From Acidimicrobiales bacterium (GTDB taxonomy: Bacteria > Actinomycetota > Acidimicrobiia > Acidimicrobiales > Palsa-688), in assembly GCA_035533095.1 (NCBI GenBank), contig DATLUM010000106.1:62001-126000 (forward strand): a stretch of 64,000 nt of DNA, read 5' to 3'. Numbering within the stretch: the stretch's first letter is position 1; each line of letters begins with the position of its first letter. Under the pieces are notes generated by a model. It was not told the DNA's origin and did no database searches. It was given only the letters and a program-made list of their open reading frames with translations. The position numbers were made by a program, and so were the translations under genes. Below, piece by piece: positions 49,546-60,429 of the stretch.

Positions 49546-50673
49546 TCAGCCGCCTGACAGCCTGGCGACCGCTTCCGGTATCGCCCGCGCCGCGAAGTCG
49601 ATCTCGTCGAATGTCGTGCTCGGCCCGAGGGTGAGACGAAGCGTCGACATGGCGTCCTCCTTGGTCGCGCCCATGGCGAGGAGAACCGGGCTGGGCTCCA
49701 GCGCGCCGCTGGCGCATGCCGACCCCGCGGATGCACAGACCCCCGCTTCGTCGAGGAGCACCAGCAGCGCCTCGCTTTCGATTCCGGGCAGCACGAGGTG
49801 CAGATGGCCGGGCGTGCGGTTCGAGCCGCTCCCGGTCTCCACGAACGCGGGGAGGGAAGCTCGAAGGCGGCCCGACAGCTCGTCCCTCATCGCGCTCACC
49901 CGCCGGCAGGACTCTGCGCGCGACGCGACGGACGCGCGCGCGGCGGCGGCGAGGCCGACGGCTCCCGCGACGTTCTGCGTGCCGCTCCTCAGCTCGCGTT
50001 CCTGGCCGCCGCCGTACAGCACAGGACGCAGTCTCGGGTGCCCGCGTACGCCAAGGACGCCTATCCCCTGAGGGCCGCCCCATTTGTGGCCGCTGACCGA
50101 GACCATGTCGGCGGCCGACGCAGCTTCGGCGAGATCCGTCCACTGTGCGGCCTGGACGGCGTCGGTGTGAAGCAGCGCGTTGGGCGCGCGCCGGCGCACG
50201 AGGTTGGCGACACGCGAGAGGGGTTGGATGACGCCGGTCTCCTGGTTCGCCGCCTGCACCGACACCAGCGACACATCCGGATCGAGTAGCCCGCGCAGGC
50301 TGTCGAGGTCGACGACGCCGTCCGGACCGACGGGCGCCACTCGAAGGTCCTCTCCGCTCGCTACAGCCGCCTCTATGACGGCGGGGTGCTCGACGGCGCT
50401 GACCACGACCGCGCCGGGCCGGGCGGCGAGCGACCCGAGCACGGCGAGGTTGTCGGATTCCGTGCCCCCGGAAGTGAACAAGACGCCCCCGGGTGGCATG
50501 CCCAGGATGTCCGCAAGCGTGTCGCGTGCGTCGTCGAGCGCGGCGCGCGCCGCCCGGGCAGCGCGGGGAGCGCCCGAGGGGTTGCCGAAGCGGCCCTCGA
50601 GCCACGGGCGCATGGCCTGCGCGGCTTCGCAACGCATCGGCCCTCCGGCGGCGTGATCCAGGTACGCCGGCAC
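49546..50673 (-). CDS. Cysteine desulfurase (IscS/NifS family)
   Basis: A PLP enzyme that moves sulfur from cysteine onto its own Cys as persulfide. Seen: 375 residues, YLDHAAGGP at the start, TSGGTESDNLAV, PLP lysine in SVSGHKWGGPQG, and the active Cys in ASAGSACASG. The short active loop is that of the IscS type and not SufS. The GTG start is at 50673. mnmA follows directly, so tRNA thiolation is the likely main use; Fe-S assembly and thiamine or Moco supply are possible too. Confidence 0.93.
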   Translation of the reverse strand: MPAYLDHAAGGPMRCEAAQAMRPWLEGRFGNPSGAPRAARAARAALDDARDTLADILGMPPGGVLFTSGGTESDNLAVLGSLAARPGAVVVSAVEHPAVIEAAVASGEDLRVAPVGPDGVVDLDSLRGLLDPDVSLVSVQAANQETGVIQPLSRVANLVRRRAPNALLHTDAVQAAQWTDLAEAASAADMVSVSGHKWGGPQGIGVLGVRGHPRLRPVLYGGGQERELRSGTQNVAGAVGLAAAARASVASRAESCRRVSAMRDELSGRLRASLPAFVETGSGSNRTPGHLHLVLPGIESEALLVLLDEAGVCASAGSACASGALEPSPVLLAMGATKEDAMSTLRLTLGPSTTFDEIDFAARAIPEAVARLSGG

Positions 50674-50691
50674 GCATTGATGCTACTTGGC

Positions 50692-50752
50692 CAGTCTTCT
50701 GCGGCGATTCAGACAGTCTTCTGCGGCGATTTCAGGCTTCTGCGCCGGTCGG
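50692..50752. repeat. 22-base tandem repeat CAGTCTTCTGCGGCGATTCAGA, about 2.5 copies
   Basis: Copy 1 is 50692-50713, copy 2 50714-50736 (one base inserted), and copy 3 starts as CTTCTGCGCCGG at 50737. It lies in the 149-base divergent gap between the cysteine desulfurase and the GalT-like gene. A related sequence occurs at 43715-43733. The rest of the gap shows no clear promoter. Confidence 0.8.
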
Positions 50753-50822
50753 TGATCAACATTCAATCAAGCGCAGCACTACGGTCAGGAGTAGTGGTCC
50801 TTCCCAGCTACCCTGCTAATCG

Positions 50823-51800
50823 ATGAGCGAGCTCAGGCTCGACCCTATGACGGGCCGTTGGGTGGTGATTGCCGGCGAAAGGTATCAGCGACCTTCCGAC
50901 TTCCTGCCGCGCCGCCTCCCTGTCGAGGACGAGCCGATCCGCCCCTGCCCGTTCTGCCCCGGACGCGACGACGACGTCGTTGCGAGCTACGGCCCCCCGG
51001 GGAGCTGGGTGGTGCGGGTGGTTCCGAACCGCTACCCCGCGTTCAGCGGCTCGGAGCCCATGGTCGTGTCGCACCTTGGGCCCGTGTTCACGCAGGCGCC
51101 GGCAAGCGGGTTGCACGAGGTACTGGTGCTCAGCCCCGAGCACAACTCGAGCTGGGCCGACCTATCCGAAACCCACGCAGGGTTCGTGATGGAGGCGCTG
51201 CGAGACCGGATGGCGGCGCACGCTGCGACCCCCGGCCTGCGATACAGCCAGGCCGTGGTGAACTGCGGCCGCGAAGCCGGTGCGTCCATCGAGCACCCGC
51301 ACGGGCAGCTGCTGTCGATGCCCTTCATCCCAGGTGAGGCGGCCAATGAGCTCGCAGGTTTCGCCCGCTTCCGGGGCAACTGCCTCATGTGCGCGACGAT
51401 CGACGCCGAGGAGGAAGCGGCGCACCGGATCATCTTCGCCGACGACCGGGTCGCGACGATCAGCCCGTTCTGGGGTGGAACCCCCTACGAGCTGCTCATC
51501 CTCCCCCGCCGCCACAACGGCAACCTGCACGAATCCGATTCCCGTGACCTGGCGGCGATGGGCAGCGCGGTGCAGCGTGCGCTAGCCGCCCTGCGCGGCC
51601 GCCTGGGCGACATCGCCTACAACGTGATGTTCCACTCGGCACCGTTCCGGCTGACGGGCGATTTCCACTGGCACGTGCACGTGATGCCGAAGATCTCCAC
51701 CCGCGGCGGGTTCGAGATGGGTTCCGGCGTGCTCATCAACGTGGTGCCTCCCGAGCGCGCCGCGGAGGAGTTGCGCGCCGAGGTCGCCGCCGCCGCCTGA
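50823..51800 (+). CDS. GalT-like nucleotidyltransferase (galactose-1-phosphate uridylyltransferase or ADP/UDP-sugar phosphorylase)
   Basis: A HIT-superfamily enzyme that exchanges NMP between nucleotide sugars and sugar phosphates. Seen: 325 residues; N-terminal LRLDPMTGRWVVIAGER, zinc-type CPFC, the nucleophile box EHPHGQL with catalytic His, a second CLMC, and HWHVHV near the end. Overall length and motifs fit the archaeal/actinobacterial GalT group. No galK or galE is adjacent; the glucan genes downstream make an ADP-glucose or UDP-glucose role possible. ATG start with no visible Shine-Dalgarno. Confidence 0.82.
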   Translation: MSELRLDPMTGRWVVIAGERYQRPSDFLPRRLPVEDEPIRPCPFCPGRDDDVVASYGPPGSWVVRVVPNRYPAFSGSEPMVVSHLGPVFTQAPASGLHEVLVLSPEHNSSWADLSETHAGFVMEALRDRMAAHAATPGLRYSQAVVNCGREAGASIEHPHGQLLSMPFIPGEAANELAGFARFRGNCLMCATIDAEEEAAHRIIFADDRVATISPFWGGTPYELLILPRRHNGNLHESDSRDLAAMGSAVQRALAALRGRLGDIAYNVMFHSAPFRLTGDFHWHVHVMPKISTRGGFEMGSGVLINVVPPERAAEELRAEVAAAA

Positions 51801-51809
51801 GCGGCCGCC

Positions 51810-53180
51810 TCAGGTTGCTGCGCCGGCGGCGGTCGTCGAGGTCGTGGAGGCTGTCGACGGGGGCGTGGTCGTCGTGGACGCGGGCGGCGCGCCCGGAGCG
51901 GCCTGCACCGTCGCCGGAGTCCACTGGCTCCAGTCGGTGGACCAGTCCATCACGCCGTGGTCGCCGGACGCCGGCGGGCGTGGGCTGCCCACCACCTGGA
52001 CGATGTCGCCGATCTGGCTGAAGTCGTAGAAGGCGAGAGAGTTGGTCGGGCTCAGGTTGATGCACCCGTGCGAGACGTTGACAGACCCCTGCGAACCGAC
52101 CGACCAGGGGGCGTCGTGCACGTACTCGCCGCTGTCGGAGATGTGCACGTCGTTGTACACGTACTCGTCGTATCCGCCAGGTGAGTTGACGGGAATGCCC
52201 ACCGTAGAGGACACCATGTGCACGACGTGCTCCTTGTCCATCACGATGTGTGTGCCGCCCATGGTGGGCCACACCGAGCTGCCGCCACTGAGGGGATAGG
52301 TGGAGATCACGGTGCCGTTGAGATACACGGTCATGTGCTCGGTCGCGAGATTTGCGACCGAGACATGGGAGTCGCCGATGACGAAGCTGGCGGTCACCTG
52401 ACCTGTTCCCCATCGGCCGTCGCCGGCGTCCCATCCGTCGAGGTTGCTGGTGACGGTGACCTTCTCGCCGGTGGGCCAATAGGACTGCGGGCGGAAGTGC
52501 AGCTCGTAGGGGCTGAACCAGTGCCAGCCACCGGGGACCGGGTCCGATTCGGTGATCGTGAAATGCGACAGCACCGACTGCTGGGCCGCGGCGGTCGAGA
52601 TCGGGTGGTTGAACTTAACGATGACCGGCTCGCCGACACCCACCGTCGCGCCGCCGTACGGGAAGAGCGTGTTGCTCACCGTTTGCACCGGCTTCATGGT
52701 GGTAAAAGAGGCGATCTGCTGCGCTTCGACGCCGTCTGGTCCCGTCACCGTCGCCGTCACGGAGTAGGCGGTTCCCGGTTCGAGGCCACTCGAGGAGGTC
52801 CACTTGAAGTGGTCGGGTGCCAGCACGCCTGAGACCGGGCTCTTGCCGCCGGATACCTGGACTGATGCCAGGGCCCCGTAGGTGCTGACCACCGTCACCG
52901 GAGTCGACGGGAGCACCGCGGACGAGCCCGAGGCCGGCGTGATCGAAAGCGCCGAGACGAGCTTGGCGATCTCCGCCTGCCTGGCTGCTTGTGCAGCGCG
53001 GGCCTGCGCTGCCTCGAGGCGGGCCTTGGCAGCGCGAACCTCAGCGGGCGAGGGACCGCTCGTAACGGCCGCTACCGCGACGCCGCCGGCGCCGAGCACG
53101 ACGACCGCAGATGCTGCAATTGCCCACCAGCGGGTCCACCAGACCCCCCTGGAATGTTGACCATGAGAACCTACCCGCAC
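51810..53180 (-). CDS. L,D-transpeptidase (YkuD) with N-terminal Ig-like domains
   Basis: This enzyme makes 3-3 peptidoglycan cross-links outside the membrane. Seen: basic N-terminus, a membrane/signal helix at about 20-40 (AIAASAVVVLGAGGVAVAAV), a short coiled-coil-like Ala/Arg segment (45-75), two Ig-like beta domains as in mycobacterial Ldt (about 80-265), and the YkuD domain with HGxxN-type HISDSG and the catalytic Cys in NVSHGCINLSP. A Thr/Ser/Pro tail ends the protein. 456 residues, GTG start at 53180. It is convergent with the GalT-like gene, 9 bases apart. Confidence 0.92.
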   Translation of the reverse strand: MRVGSHGQHSRGVWWTRWWAIAASAVVVLGAGGVAVAAVTSGPSPAEVRAAKARLEAAQARAAQAARQAEIAKLVSALSITPASGSSAVLPSTPVTVVSTYGALASVQVSGGKSPVSGVLAPDHFKWTSSSGLEPGTAYSVTATVTGPDGVEAQQIASFTTMKPVQTVSNTLFPYGGATVGVGEPVIVKFNHPISTAAAQQSVLSHFTITESDPVPGGWHWFSPYELHFRPQSYWPTGEKVTVTSNLDGWDAGDGRWGTGQVTASFVIGDSHVSVANLATEHMTVYLNGTVISTYPLSGGSSVWPTMGGTHIVMDKEHVVHMVSSTVGIPVNSPGGYDEYVYNDVHISDSGEYVHDAPWSVGSQGSVNVSHGCINLSPTNSLAFYDFSQIGDIVQVVGSPRPPASGDHGVMDWSTDWSQWTPATVQAAPGAPPASTTTTPPSTASTTSTTAAGAAT

Positions 53181-53247
53181 ACCGTAAGGATACGGGGAGG
53201 AACGTCAGAACACACGTCGTCCTGCCAGACCACCCGAGCTGACGAGA

Positions 53248-53296
53248 CTAGAGAGGTTCGCAGGACTGCCTGAGCCAATGGCGCGAACCTCTTTAG
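53248..53296. repeat. Palindromic element, GAACCTCTT family, at the glgB stop
   Basis: Arms CTAGAGAGGTTCGC (53248-53261) and GCGAACCTCTTTAG (53283-53296) are almost perfectly complementary, with an inner CAGG/CCTG pair. The right arm contains the glgB TAA stop. The core ATGGCGCGAACCTCTT is shared with 22448-22463. The surrounding 112-base gap before the transpeptidase gene shows nothing else. Confidence 0.8.
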
Positions 53297-55512
53297 CCAT
53301 CAGTCGACGGCGCCGAGAGCCACAGCACCGACAGAGGCGGCAGGGTCATTGTCGCCGACCACTGCTGGCCGTGCCACGGCAACGGTTCGGCTACCACGGA
53401 TCCGTAGTTGCCCTGGCCGCTGCCTCCCCATTCGAGGGCGTCGGTGTTGAGCAGTTCCCCCCAGCTCCCCGGTGCTGGAAGGCCGACCCGGTACCCGTGG
53501 CGAGGAACGGGCGTGAAGTTGCCTACGCATGCGATCTCGCCGCCTGGTTCCCCCCCACGCCGGCGCCGGAAGAAGGACACCACGCTCTGCTCCGCATCGT
53601 TGGCGTCGATCCACGCGAAGCCGTCTGCGCTGAAGTCCTCCTCGTAGAACGCGGGGCTGTCGCGGTAGATCCGGTTGAGCTCTTGGACCATCGATTGGAG
53701 CCGCCGGTGATCACCCCAGCTGTCGGGGATCCACCAGTCGATCTCCGATTCGAAGTCCCATTCGCGTTCCTGCGCGAACTCGCCGCCCATGAACAGGAGC
53801 TGCTTGCCGGGGTGAGCCCACATCCACCCGAAGAGCGCACGCAGGTTGGCAAGCTGCTGCCATCGATCGCCGGGCATCTTCGAGAGGAGCGAGCCCTTCC
53901 CGTGCACCACCTCGTCGTGCGACAGCGGCAGGACGAAGTTCTCGCTCCACGCGTAGATGAGCCCGAAGGTCAGCTCACCGTGGTGGTAGCGGCGGTGCAC
54001 CCCCTGGTGGTGAAAGTAATCGAGGGTGTCGTGCATCCAGCCCATGTTCCACTTGAACCCGAATCCGAGCCCCCCGAGATACGTGGGCCGCGAGACGCTC
54101 GGCCAGGCCGTGGACTCCTCCGCGATCACCGTCGCTCCCGGGTGGAGCCCGAACACCGTCTCGTTGAGCTCCTTTACAAACGAGACCGCCTCCAGGTTCT
54201 CTCGCCCCCCAAAGCGGTTGGGCACCCACTGGCCGGGCTCGCGGGAGTAATCGAGGTAGAGCAGCGAGGCCACCGCATCGACCCGCAAGGCGTCGATGTG
54301 GAACTGCTCGATCCAGTAGAGCGCGTTGGCGATGAGGAAGTTGCGCACCTCGTTGCGGCCGAAGTTGAAGACGAGCGTGCCCCAATCCGGATGCTCGCCC
54401 TGGCGTGGATCGGCGTGCTCGTACAGTGCGGTGCCGTCGAAGTGTGCAAGGGCGAAAGCGTCCTTCGGGAAGTGCGCCGGCACCCAGTCGAGCATGACTC
54501 CGATGCCATGCTGATGCAGCGCGTCGACGAGGCAACGGAAGTCGTCAGGGCCGCCGAAGCGCGACGTCGGGGCGTAGTAGCCCGAAACCTGGTATCCCCA
54601 GGAGCCGCTGAACGGGTGCTCGGCCACCGGCATGAGCTCCACGTGGGTGAAGCCCATCCTCTCGACGTACTCGGGCAGCCGCTCGGCGAGCTCCCTGTAG
54701 GTGAGCGGCCTCTTGGGCCCCTCACCGGTGTCGGCGTGCATCCAGGACCCGAGATGCAGCTCGTACACGGACATGGGTGACCGCAAGAGGTCTCGCGACC
54801 CCCGATCGGTAAGCCATTGCCCGTCTCCCCATTCGAACTCGCTCGGTCCCACCACCACGCTGGCGGTCGCCGGCGGCACCTCCATCAAGAAGGCCATCGG
54901 ATCCGTCTTGAGAATCAGCCGTCCGTCACTCGTGACGATTTCGTACTTGTAGCGGGCACCGGGATCGACACCGGGAATGAACAGCTCCCACACGCCCGAC
55001 GAGCCGAGCGACCGCATCGGGTGGACCCTGCCGTCCCAGAAGTTCCAGTCGCCCACCACTCGCACCGCCCGCGCGTTCGGCGCCCACACAGCGAAGGAAA
55101 CCCCGCTCATGCCGTCGTGCTCACGGGGGTGCGCTCCGAGGACCTCCCAGAGCCGGTGGTGCCTGCCCTCACCGAACAGATGCAGGTCGAGCTCGCCGAT
55201 GGTCGGCCACGCCCGGTACGGGTCGGCGAACCGGTAGGTCGAAAGACCGTCCCCGTTGGGGTAGTCGGCCTCCAGCTCGTAGGTCTTCACGGTCTTGCCG
55301 ATCGGGCCCTCGAAGACGCCGCTTCCGCCAAGGCACTCCATCTCCGTGGCCTTGGGCCGGCCCGAGACCCCTGTTACCAGCCTCATGGCGACGGCACCGG
55401 GGCGGTAGGCGCGCACCACCGTGCCGTGACGGCCCAGGTAGCGGTGGGGGTCGCCGTGGTGCCCCGCCGTGATGAGCTCGAGCTCCTTGTCAGCCAACCT
55501 GATCTCCTCCAT
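53293..55512 (-). CDS. glgB: 1,4-alpha-glucan branching enzyme
   Basis: This GH13 enzyme makes alpha-1,6 branches in glycogen or capsular glucan. Seen: 739 residues from ATG 55512; two N-terminal beta domains (CBM48 region [18 protein letters not shown]), then the barrel with nucleophile Asp in [18 protein letters not shown], acid Glu in [10 protein letters not shown], and [12 protein letters not shown], followed by a C-terminal beta domain. The start overlaps the maltokinase end by 23 bases. It is the last gene of the glgE-treS-mak-glgB operon. Confidence 0.96.
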   Translation of the reverse strand: MEEIRLADKELELITAGHHGDPHRYLGRHGTVVRAYRPGAVAMRLVTGVSGRPKATEMECLGGSGVFEGPIGKTVKTYELEADYPNGDGLSTYRFADPYRAWPTIGELDLHLFGEGRHHRLWEVLGAHPREHDGMSGVSFAVWAPNARAVRVVGDWNFWDGRVHPMRSLGSSGVWELFIPGVDPGARYKYEIVTSDGRLILKTDPMAFLMEVPPATASVVVGPSEFEWGDGQWLTDRGSRDLLRSPMSVYELHLGSWMHADTGEGPKRPLTYRELAERLPEYVERMGFTHVELMPVAEHPFSGSWGYQVSGYYAPTSRFGGPDDFRCLVDALHQHGIGVMLDWVPAHFPKDAFALAHFDGTALYEHADPRQGEHPDWGTLVFNFGRNEVRNFLIANALYWIEQFHIDALRVDAVASLLYLDYSREPGQWVPNRFGGRENLEAVSFVKELNETVFGLHPGATVIAEESTAWPSVSRPTYLGGLGFGFKWNMGWMHDTLDYFHHQGVHRRYHHGELTFGLIYAWSENFVLPLSHDEVVHGKGSLLSKMPGDRWQQLANLRALFGWMWAHPGKQLLFMGGEFAQEREWDFESEIDWWIPDSWGDHRRLQSMVQELNRIYRDSPAFYEEDFSADGFAWIDANDAEQSVVSFFRRRRGGEPGGEIACVGNFTPVPRHGYRVGLPAPGSWGELLNTDALEWGGSGQGNYGSVVAEPLPWHGQQWSATMTLPPLSVLWLSAPSTDG

Positions 55513-56842
55513 GCAAGAGGCGGTCGAGTGCGTCGAGAGGGATAGATACCCACTCCGGGCGGTGGGCTCGCTCGTAGTCGAGCTCGTACAGCGCCTTGTC
55601 CAGCTCGTACCCGATGAGGACCGCAGGGGATTCCTCGGGTGGCGGCAGCAGGTCGTCGATTCCGGGCGTCCGGCGGTAGCCATCCAAGAAGGCCTGCCTG
55701 TTGTGGGTGTCCCAAGCCAGCGCGAGAGGTTCGAGCTGCTCGGCGTCCGCCGCGGGTTGCTCGCCGAGCGCGTGCCTCGTGGCGTAGTGGAAGGAACGAA
55801 GCATCGAGCTCACGTCTTTGAACGGCGACGAGTACCCGGTGCGCTCGGAGAGGTCCCTGGCCGGCTCGCCCTCGAAGTCGAGGACGTACCAACCCGTGTC
55901 TGTACGCATCACCTGGCCGAGGTGGTAGTCACCGTGCACTCTGAGGAACGGCCCGGCGTCCGATACCGAAGAAAGTCGGTCGAGCATGGGTGCGGCCGCG
56001 CCGGCCAGGTCCCGACCGGCGACGTCTCCCGCCGCCTGGATGCGCCGCTCCATCCCGCTGACGAGAGCGTGCCAGCTGTCGGTTGCCCGTTCCCCCGTGG
56101 TGACCCCGAAGCCCGTGGCGAGGGCGAGATGCATCTCGGCTGTCATGCGACCGAGGCGCTCTGCTTCCGCGCTGAAGTCGCCACCCGCCTCGCCGGGCCC
56201 TTGGGCAGGGGACTTGTACAGGTCGCGCAACGAGGTGAGTGCGAGCGCCCAGCCCTCCGACCCCCCAACCAGGTACTGCTGGCCGAACGCGAGGTCGAAG
56301 TCCTGCTCCCGCCAGGTCACCAGCGGGGCCGCGACGTGGGTGAACCCGGCGGCAGCCAGCGCTGTGGTCACCTCCACGTCGGGGTTGTGCCCCCGGTGCA
56401 AGCGGCGGAACAGCTTGAGGATGAGCCGGTCGTCGAACACGAGCGACGTGTTGGACTGTTCCGCCTGTACCGGCCGCGCCAGCTCGGCCGACTCCTTGCC
56501 GTCGCTGGCCACGCGGAGCAGCACCTTGTCCATGTCGGCGTCGAGCGTGGCGTCGTAGAAGTACGACTGCCCGAGCGTCGCGATCGTCGCGCCTTCCCGG
56601 CCGTGAAGGAAGTCGGCGGGCTCGCCGGCAGGCCGCTCTCCGACCACGAGCTGGTAGAGGTCGCCGCCGGCCTCGACGATGGCGTGCCAGAGGGAGTGCC
56701 CGGTTCCGTCGCTCCACAGGAGCCGGCCCGATTCGACGTCGACGTGCTCGAGCGGCGGGCCCGAGTGGCCGGCGTACCAGCGCTGCGCCATCAAGTGGGC
56801 GGGGAGCAATTCCTGGAGCCCGGCAGGTAGCTCGACTGTCAA
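55490..56842 (-). CDS. mak: Maltokinase
   Basis: This enzyme phosphorylates maltose to maltose-1-phosphate with ATP, feeding GlgE. Seen: 450 residues; N-terminal cap region with [10 protein letters not shown], then the aminoglycoside-phosphotransferase-like core with [10 protein letters not shown] (catalytic Asp) and LDFEGEP (Mg-binding Asp). In many actinobacteria TreS and Mak form a complex, and the genes here are adjacent with a TTGA overlap. TTG start at 56842. Its other name is Pep2. Confidence 0.94.
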   Translation of the reverse strand: MTVELPAGLQELLPAHLMAQRWYAGHSGPPLEHVDVESGRLLWSDGTGHSLWHAIVEAGGDLYQLVVGERPAGEPADFLHGREGATIATLGQSYFYDATLDADMDKVLLRVASDGKESAELARPVQAEQSNTSLVFDDRLILKLFRRLHRGHNPDVEVTTALAAAGFTHVAAPLVTWREQDFDLAFGQQYLVGGSEGWALALTSLRDLYKSPAQGPGEAGGDFSAEAERLGRMTAEMHLALATGFGVTTGERATDSWHALVSGMERRIQAAGDVAGRDLAGAAAPMLDRLSSVSDAGPFLRVHGDYHLGQVMRTDTGWYVLDFEGEPARDLSERTGYSSPFKDVSSMLRSFHYATRHALGEQPAADAEQLEPLALAWDTHNRQAFLDGYRRTPGIDDLLPPPEESPAVLIGYELDKALYELDYERAHRPEWVSIPLDALDRLLHGGDQVG

Positions 56843-58545
56843 GGCGCACCTCCCGGGGAGTCGACCAGTTCGAACCAGTAGAAGCCGTACGGTGCAAGGG
56901 TCACGAAGTACGGCAGCTCGCCGATCCGCGGGAAAGGGACCCGGCCGAGCAACTCGATCGGCGTCTTACCCTCGAAGCGTATGAGCGGAAGCTCCGCGGG
57001 TTGGGCGAACCTCGACAGGTTGCAGACGCACAGGACTATGTCCTGCTGGCCGCTCACGGGGCTGTCCGGGTCCAGGGTTGCGTCTTCCGGTGTGCAGCGG
57101 ACGTAGGCGAGGACCGACGGGTTGTCCACCGAGACCACCTCGAAGGTGCCCGTACCGAAGACCGGGTGCTGTTTGCGGACCTCGAGCATCCGCTTCATCC
57201 AGTGCAGTTGTGAGCTGGGATCACGCACGTTGGCTTCGACGTTGACCGCCTGGTACCCGTACACGGGGTCCATCAACGGCGGCAGGTACAGCCGCGCGAA
57301 GTCACCCTGGCTGAAGCCGGCGTTGCGGTCCGGGGACCACTGCATGGGGGTACGGACCCCGTCTCTGTCTCCGAGGTAGATGTTGTCCCCCATGCCGATC
57401 TCGTCCCCGTAATAGAGGACCGGCGAGCCGGGGAAGCTGAATAGGAGAGAGTGGAGTAGCTCGGCGACCCGCCGGTCGTTGTCGACCAGGGGAGCCAGCC
57501 GGCGACCGATGCCGATGTTGCGCTTCATGCGCGGGTCCTTGGCGTACTCCGCCCACATGTAGTCGCGCTCTTCATCGGTGACCATCTCGAGCGTGAGCTC
57601 GTCGTGGTTGCGGAGGAAGATGCCCCACTGCGCTCCGGGCGGTATCTCTGGGGTACGGGCGAGGATCTCGGTGATCGGATGGCGCTGCTCGCGGCGCACG
57701 GCCATGAACATGCGCGGCATCAGGGGGAAGTGGAAACACATGTGGCACTCGTCGCTGCTCCCGAAGTACTCGACGACGTCCTCAGGCCATTGGTTCGCCT
57801 CCGCCAACAGGACGCGGCCGGGAAACAGCGAGTCCACTTCCTTGCGCACCCGCCGGAGGTACTCGTGAGTCTCGGGCAGGTTCTCACAGTTGGTGCCCTC
57901 GCGTTCGAACAGGTAGGGGACAGCGTCGAGCCTGAAGCCGTCGAGTCCTATGTCCAACCAGTACCGGCAGACGTCGATCATCGCTTCGGCGACCTCGGGG
58001 TTGTCGTAGTTGAGGTCCGGCTGGTGGGCGAAGAAGCGGTGCCAGTAGTACTGACCGCGCTGCGCATCGTGAGTCCAATTCGATTTCTCGGTGTCGACGA
58101 AGATGACCCGTGCATCGCGGTACGCCGAGTCGTCGTCGCGCCAGACATACCAGTCCGCCTTTGGGTTGGTCCGGCTTTCGCGGGACTCGACGAACCACGG
58201 GTGCTGGTCGGAGGTGTGGTTCATGACGAGGTCGGCTATGACCCGGATGCCCCGCTTGTGGGATTCCTCCACCAGCTCCACCGCGTCGGCAAGGTCTCCG
58301 TACTCCGGAAGGATCGTCCAGAAGTCGCTGATGTCGTATCCGCCGTCGCGCAGGGGCGACTGGTAGAAGGGCAGCAACCACAGGCAATCGACTCCCAGCC
58401 ACTGGAGATAGTCCAGCTTCGCGGTGATCCCGGCGAGGTCGCCGGTGCCGTCACCATTGCTGTCGTAGAAGCCCCGTACGAGTATCTCGTAGAAGACGGC
58501 GTGCTGGTACCAGCGCTGCTGCGGCGCAGCAAAGGGGCTGATCAT
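56839..58545 (-). CDS. treS: Trehalose synthase (maltose alpha-D-glucosyltransferase)
   Basis: TreS interconverts maltose and trehalose. Seen: 568 residues, GH13 barrel with [28 protein letters not shown], nucleophile Asp in [19 protein letters not shown], acid Glu in [17 protein letters not shown], and [14 protein letters not shown]; an all-beta C-terminal domain ends the protein. Pattern and length fit TreS and not oligo-1,6-glucosidase. ATGA overlap with glgE upstream and TTGA overlap with mak downstream tie the three together. Confidence 0.95.
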   Translation of the reverse strand: MISPFAAPQQRWYQHAVFYEILVRGFYDSNGDGTGDLAGITAKLDYLQWLGVDCLWLLPFYQSPLRDGGYDISDFWTILPEYGDLADAVELVEESHKRGIRVIADLVMNHTSDQHPWFVESRESRTNPKADWYVWRDDDSAYRDARVIFVDTEKSNWTHDAQRGQYYWHRFFAHQPDLNYDNPEVAEAMIDVCRYWLDIGLDGFRLDAVPYLFEREGTNCENLPETHEYLRRVRKEVDSLFPGRVLLAEANQWPEDVVEYFGSSDECHMCFHFPLMPRMFMAVRREQRHPITEILARTPEIPPGAQWGIFLRNHDELTLEMVTDEERDYMWAEYAKDPRMKRNIGIGRRLAPLVDNDRRVAELLHSLLFSFPGSPVLYYGDEIGMGDNIYLGDRDGVRTPMQWSPDRNAGFSQGDFARLYLPPLMDPVYGYQAVNVEANVRDPSSQLHWMKRMLEVRKQHPVFGTGTFEVVSVDNPSVLAYVRCTPEDATLDPDSPVSGQQDIVLCVCNLSRFAQPAELPLIRFEGKTPIELLGRVPFPRIGELPYFVTLAPYGFYWFELVDSPGGAP

Positions 58546-60314
58546 CCCGCTGCTGCAGTGCCGCCGCTATCGAGCGCTTCCGCCGCGCCGGTCGCCGGGC
58601 TCAGGTCGAACACGTGGGCGACGCGGTACATCGGGTCGAGCCTGATGTACGGCTTCGTCCCCGACCACTGGTACCTGTCGCCCGAGAGTACGTCTGTCAC
58701 TTGGTAGGGCTCCCCATTCGGCAGGTCCAGTTGCCATAGGTCGAGCGTGGCCTCCTGCGCCCAGTACGGGTCGAGGTTCACAACCGTCAGCACGATGTCG
58801 TCGCCGTCGTCGGACACCTTGGAGTAGGCGATGATGTTCGCGTCGGTGCTGTCGTGGAACCGGATCGAGCGCAGGCGTTGCAGCGCCGGGTGCTCGCGGC
58901 GTATGTGGTTGAGGGACTTCATCAACGGAGCCAGCGTCCCCGGGTGGCCGAAATCCCTGTGCTTGATCTCGTACTTCTCCGAGTTCAGGTACTCCTCGTT
59001 GGTGTCCGAGGCCGGCGCGTTCTCGTAGACCTCGTAGCCGCTGTACACCCCGTACGACGGCGACATCGTCGCTGCCAGCACCAGGCGAAGCGCGAACGCG
59101 GCGGGAGGCCCGTTGCGGAGCGGGCCCGACAGGATGTCCGGCGTGTTCGGCCAGAAGTTCGGTCGCATGTAATCGGCCACGGGTCCGTGGGCTATCTCCT
59201 CGAGGTACGCCCAGAGCCCTTCGGGGCCGTGCTGCTGGGTTCGCCACGTGAAGTACGTGTAACTCTGGCTGAAGCCGACCTCGGCCAGCTTGGCCATGAC
59301 CTTCGGCCGTGTGAACGCCTCCGAGAGGAAGATGATGTCGGGATTCACGGCCCTTATCTCGGAGATGACCCATTCCCAGAACGCGACCGGCTTGGTGTGG
59401 GGGTTGTCGACACGAAAGGTGCGCACTCCGCGGGCGATCCAGTGTTCGAGGATGCCCTTGCACGCGTTCCACATCGCCACCCGGTCGGTCTCCTTCTCGG
59501 GCCAGAAGTTGAGCGGGTAGATGTCCTGGTAGATCTTCGGAGGGTTCTCCGCGCACGCAATCGTTCCGTCCGGCCGGTGGTGAAACCATTCAGGATGCTC
59601 CTCGACCCAGGGATGGTCGGGCGAGCACTGAAGGGCGTAGTCGAGGGCTATCTCCATTCCGCATCTGCAGGCGGCCTCCACCAGATGGGCGAAGTCGTCC
59701 TCCGTCCCGAGGTCCGGGTCGATAGAGGTGTGGCCGCCTTCTGGCCCGCCGATGGCCCACGGGCTGCCCGGGTCTCCGGAGCCGGCGGTAAGGGTGTTGT
59801 TGGGTCCCTTGCGCGCGGTCCTGCCGATCGGGTGGATCGGGGGCAGGTACAGAATGTCGAATCCCATCTCCGCGATGGCCGGGAGCCGGTTCGCCGTGCC
59901 GGCGAAACCGCCGAACGAGCGCGGGAACAGCTCGTACCACGCCCCCACGAGGGCGCGCTCGCGGTCGACCCAGATCGGGCAAGGGTCGGAGGACGTGAGA
60001 TCCACGGCATCCTCGGGGTCCACCGGGCCGCCGCGCTCCGACCAGCCCTGCACCACCACGTGGTGCAACCCTACGCGGTCGGGTGTGACGTACGCCTCCC
60101 ACTCGTCGTTGCCGATGCTGCGCATCTCCGCTTCGGCTTGCGGCTTCGGCTCGCCGTCGGCGGTCAGCAGGACCCTCGCGGCGAGAGGATCGTGCCCGTC
60201 CTTGAAGATGGTGGCGGTCACCCGGACCCTTTCCCCGACGACCGCCTTCGCGGGACGGGAATTGGGGGCCCTGGGCCGGATGTCGTCGACGACGAGACGT
60301 CGCAGCACGGGCAT
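58542..60314 (-). CDS. glgE: Maltose-1-phosphate maltosyltransferase
   Basis: GlgE extends alpha-1,4-glucans with maltosyl units from maltose-1-phosphate. Seen: 590 residues from ATG 60314, a little short of the usual 660-700; N-terminal IVVDDIRPR-like start ([14 protein letters not shown]), Ig-like N domain, GH13_3 barrel with [16 protein letters not shown], nucleophile Asp in [11 protein letters not shown] and acid Glu in FLSEAFTRP. This DNPHTKP segment is a GlgE hallmark. It is the first gene of the operon, 115 bases from divergent glgP. Confidence 0.95.
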   Translation of the reverse strand: MPVLRRLVVDDIRPRAPNSRPAKAVVGERVRVTATIFKDGHDPLAARVLLTADGEPKPQAEAEMRSIGNDEWEAYVTPDRVGLHHVVVQGWSERGGPVDPEDAVDLTSSDPCPIWVDRERALVGAWYELFPRSFGGFAGTANRLPAIAEMGFDILYLPPIHPIGRTARKGPNNTLTAGSGDPGSPWAIGGPEGGHTSIDPDLGTEDDFAHLVEAACRCGMEIALDYALQCSPDHPWVEEHPEWFHHRPDGTIACAENPPKIYQDIYPLNFWPEKETDRVAMWNACKGILEHWIARGVRTFRVDNPHTKPVAFWEWVISEIRAVNPDIIFLSEAFTRPKVMAKLAEVGFSQSYTYFTWRTQQHGPEGLWAYLEEIAHGPVADYMRPNFWPNTPDILSGPLRNGPPAAFALRLVLAATMSPSYGVYSGYEVYENAPASDTNEEYLNSEKYEIKHRDFGHPGTLAPLMKSLNHIRREHPALQRLRSIRFHDSTDANIIAYSKVSDDGDDIVLTVVNLDPYWAQEATLDLWQLDLPNGEPYQVTDVLSGDRYQWSGTKPYIRLDPMYRVAHVFDLSPATGAAEALDSGGTAAAG

Positions 60315-60429
60315 CAACCTATGTTGCGGCACAGGGCACGCGTTACCCAATTGGCGCGGTCCTTGACATCGGAGGCCGAAACCCGTCGCTGTGCGGGGGC
60401 CGCCGGGAGATTCGGTACCGTTGCCTGTC

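Noticed and set aside
60315-60429. glgP promoter at TTGACA 60363-60368
   Set aside because: No -10-like hexamer is found at the right distance, so I did not list it as a feature.
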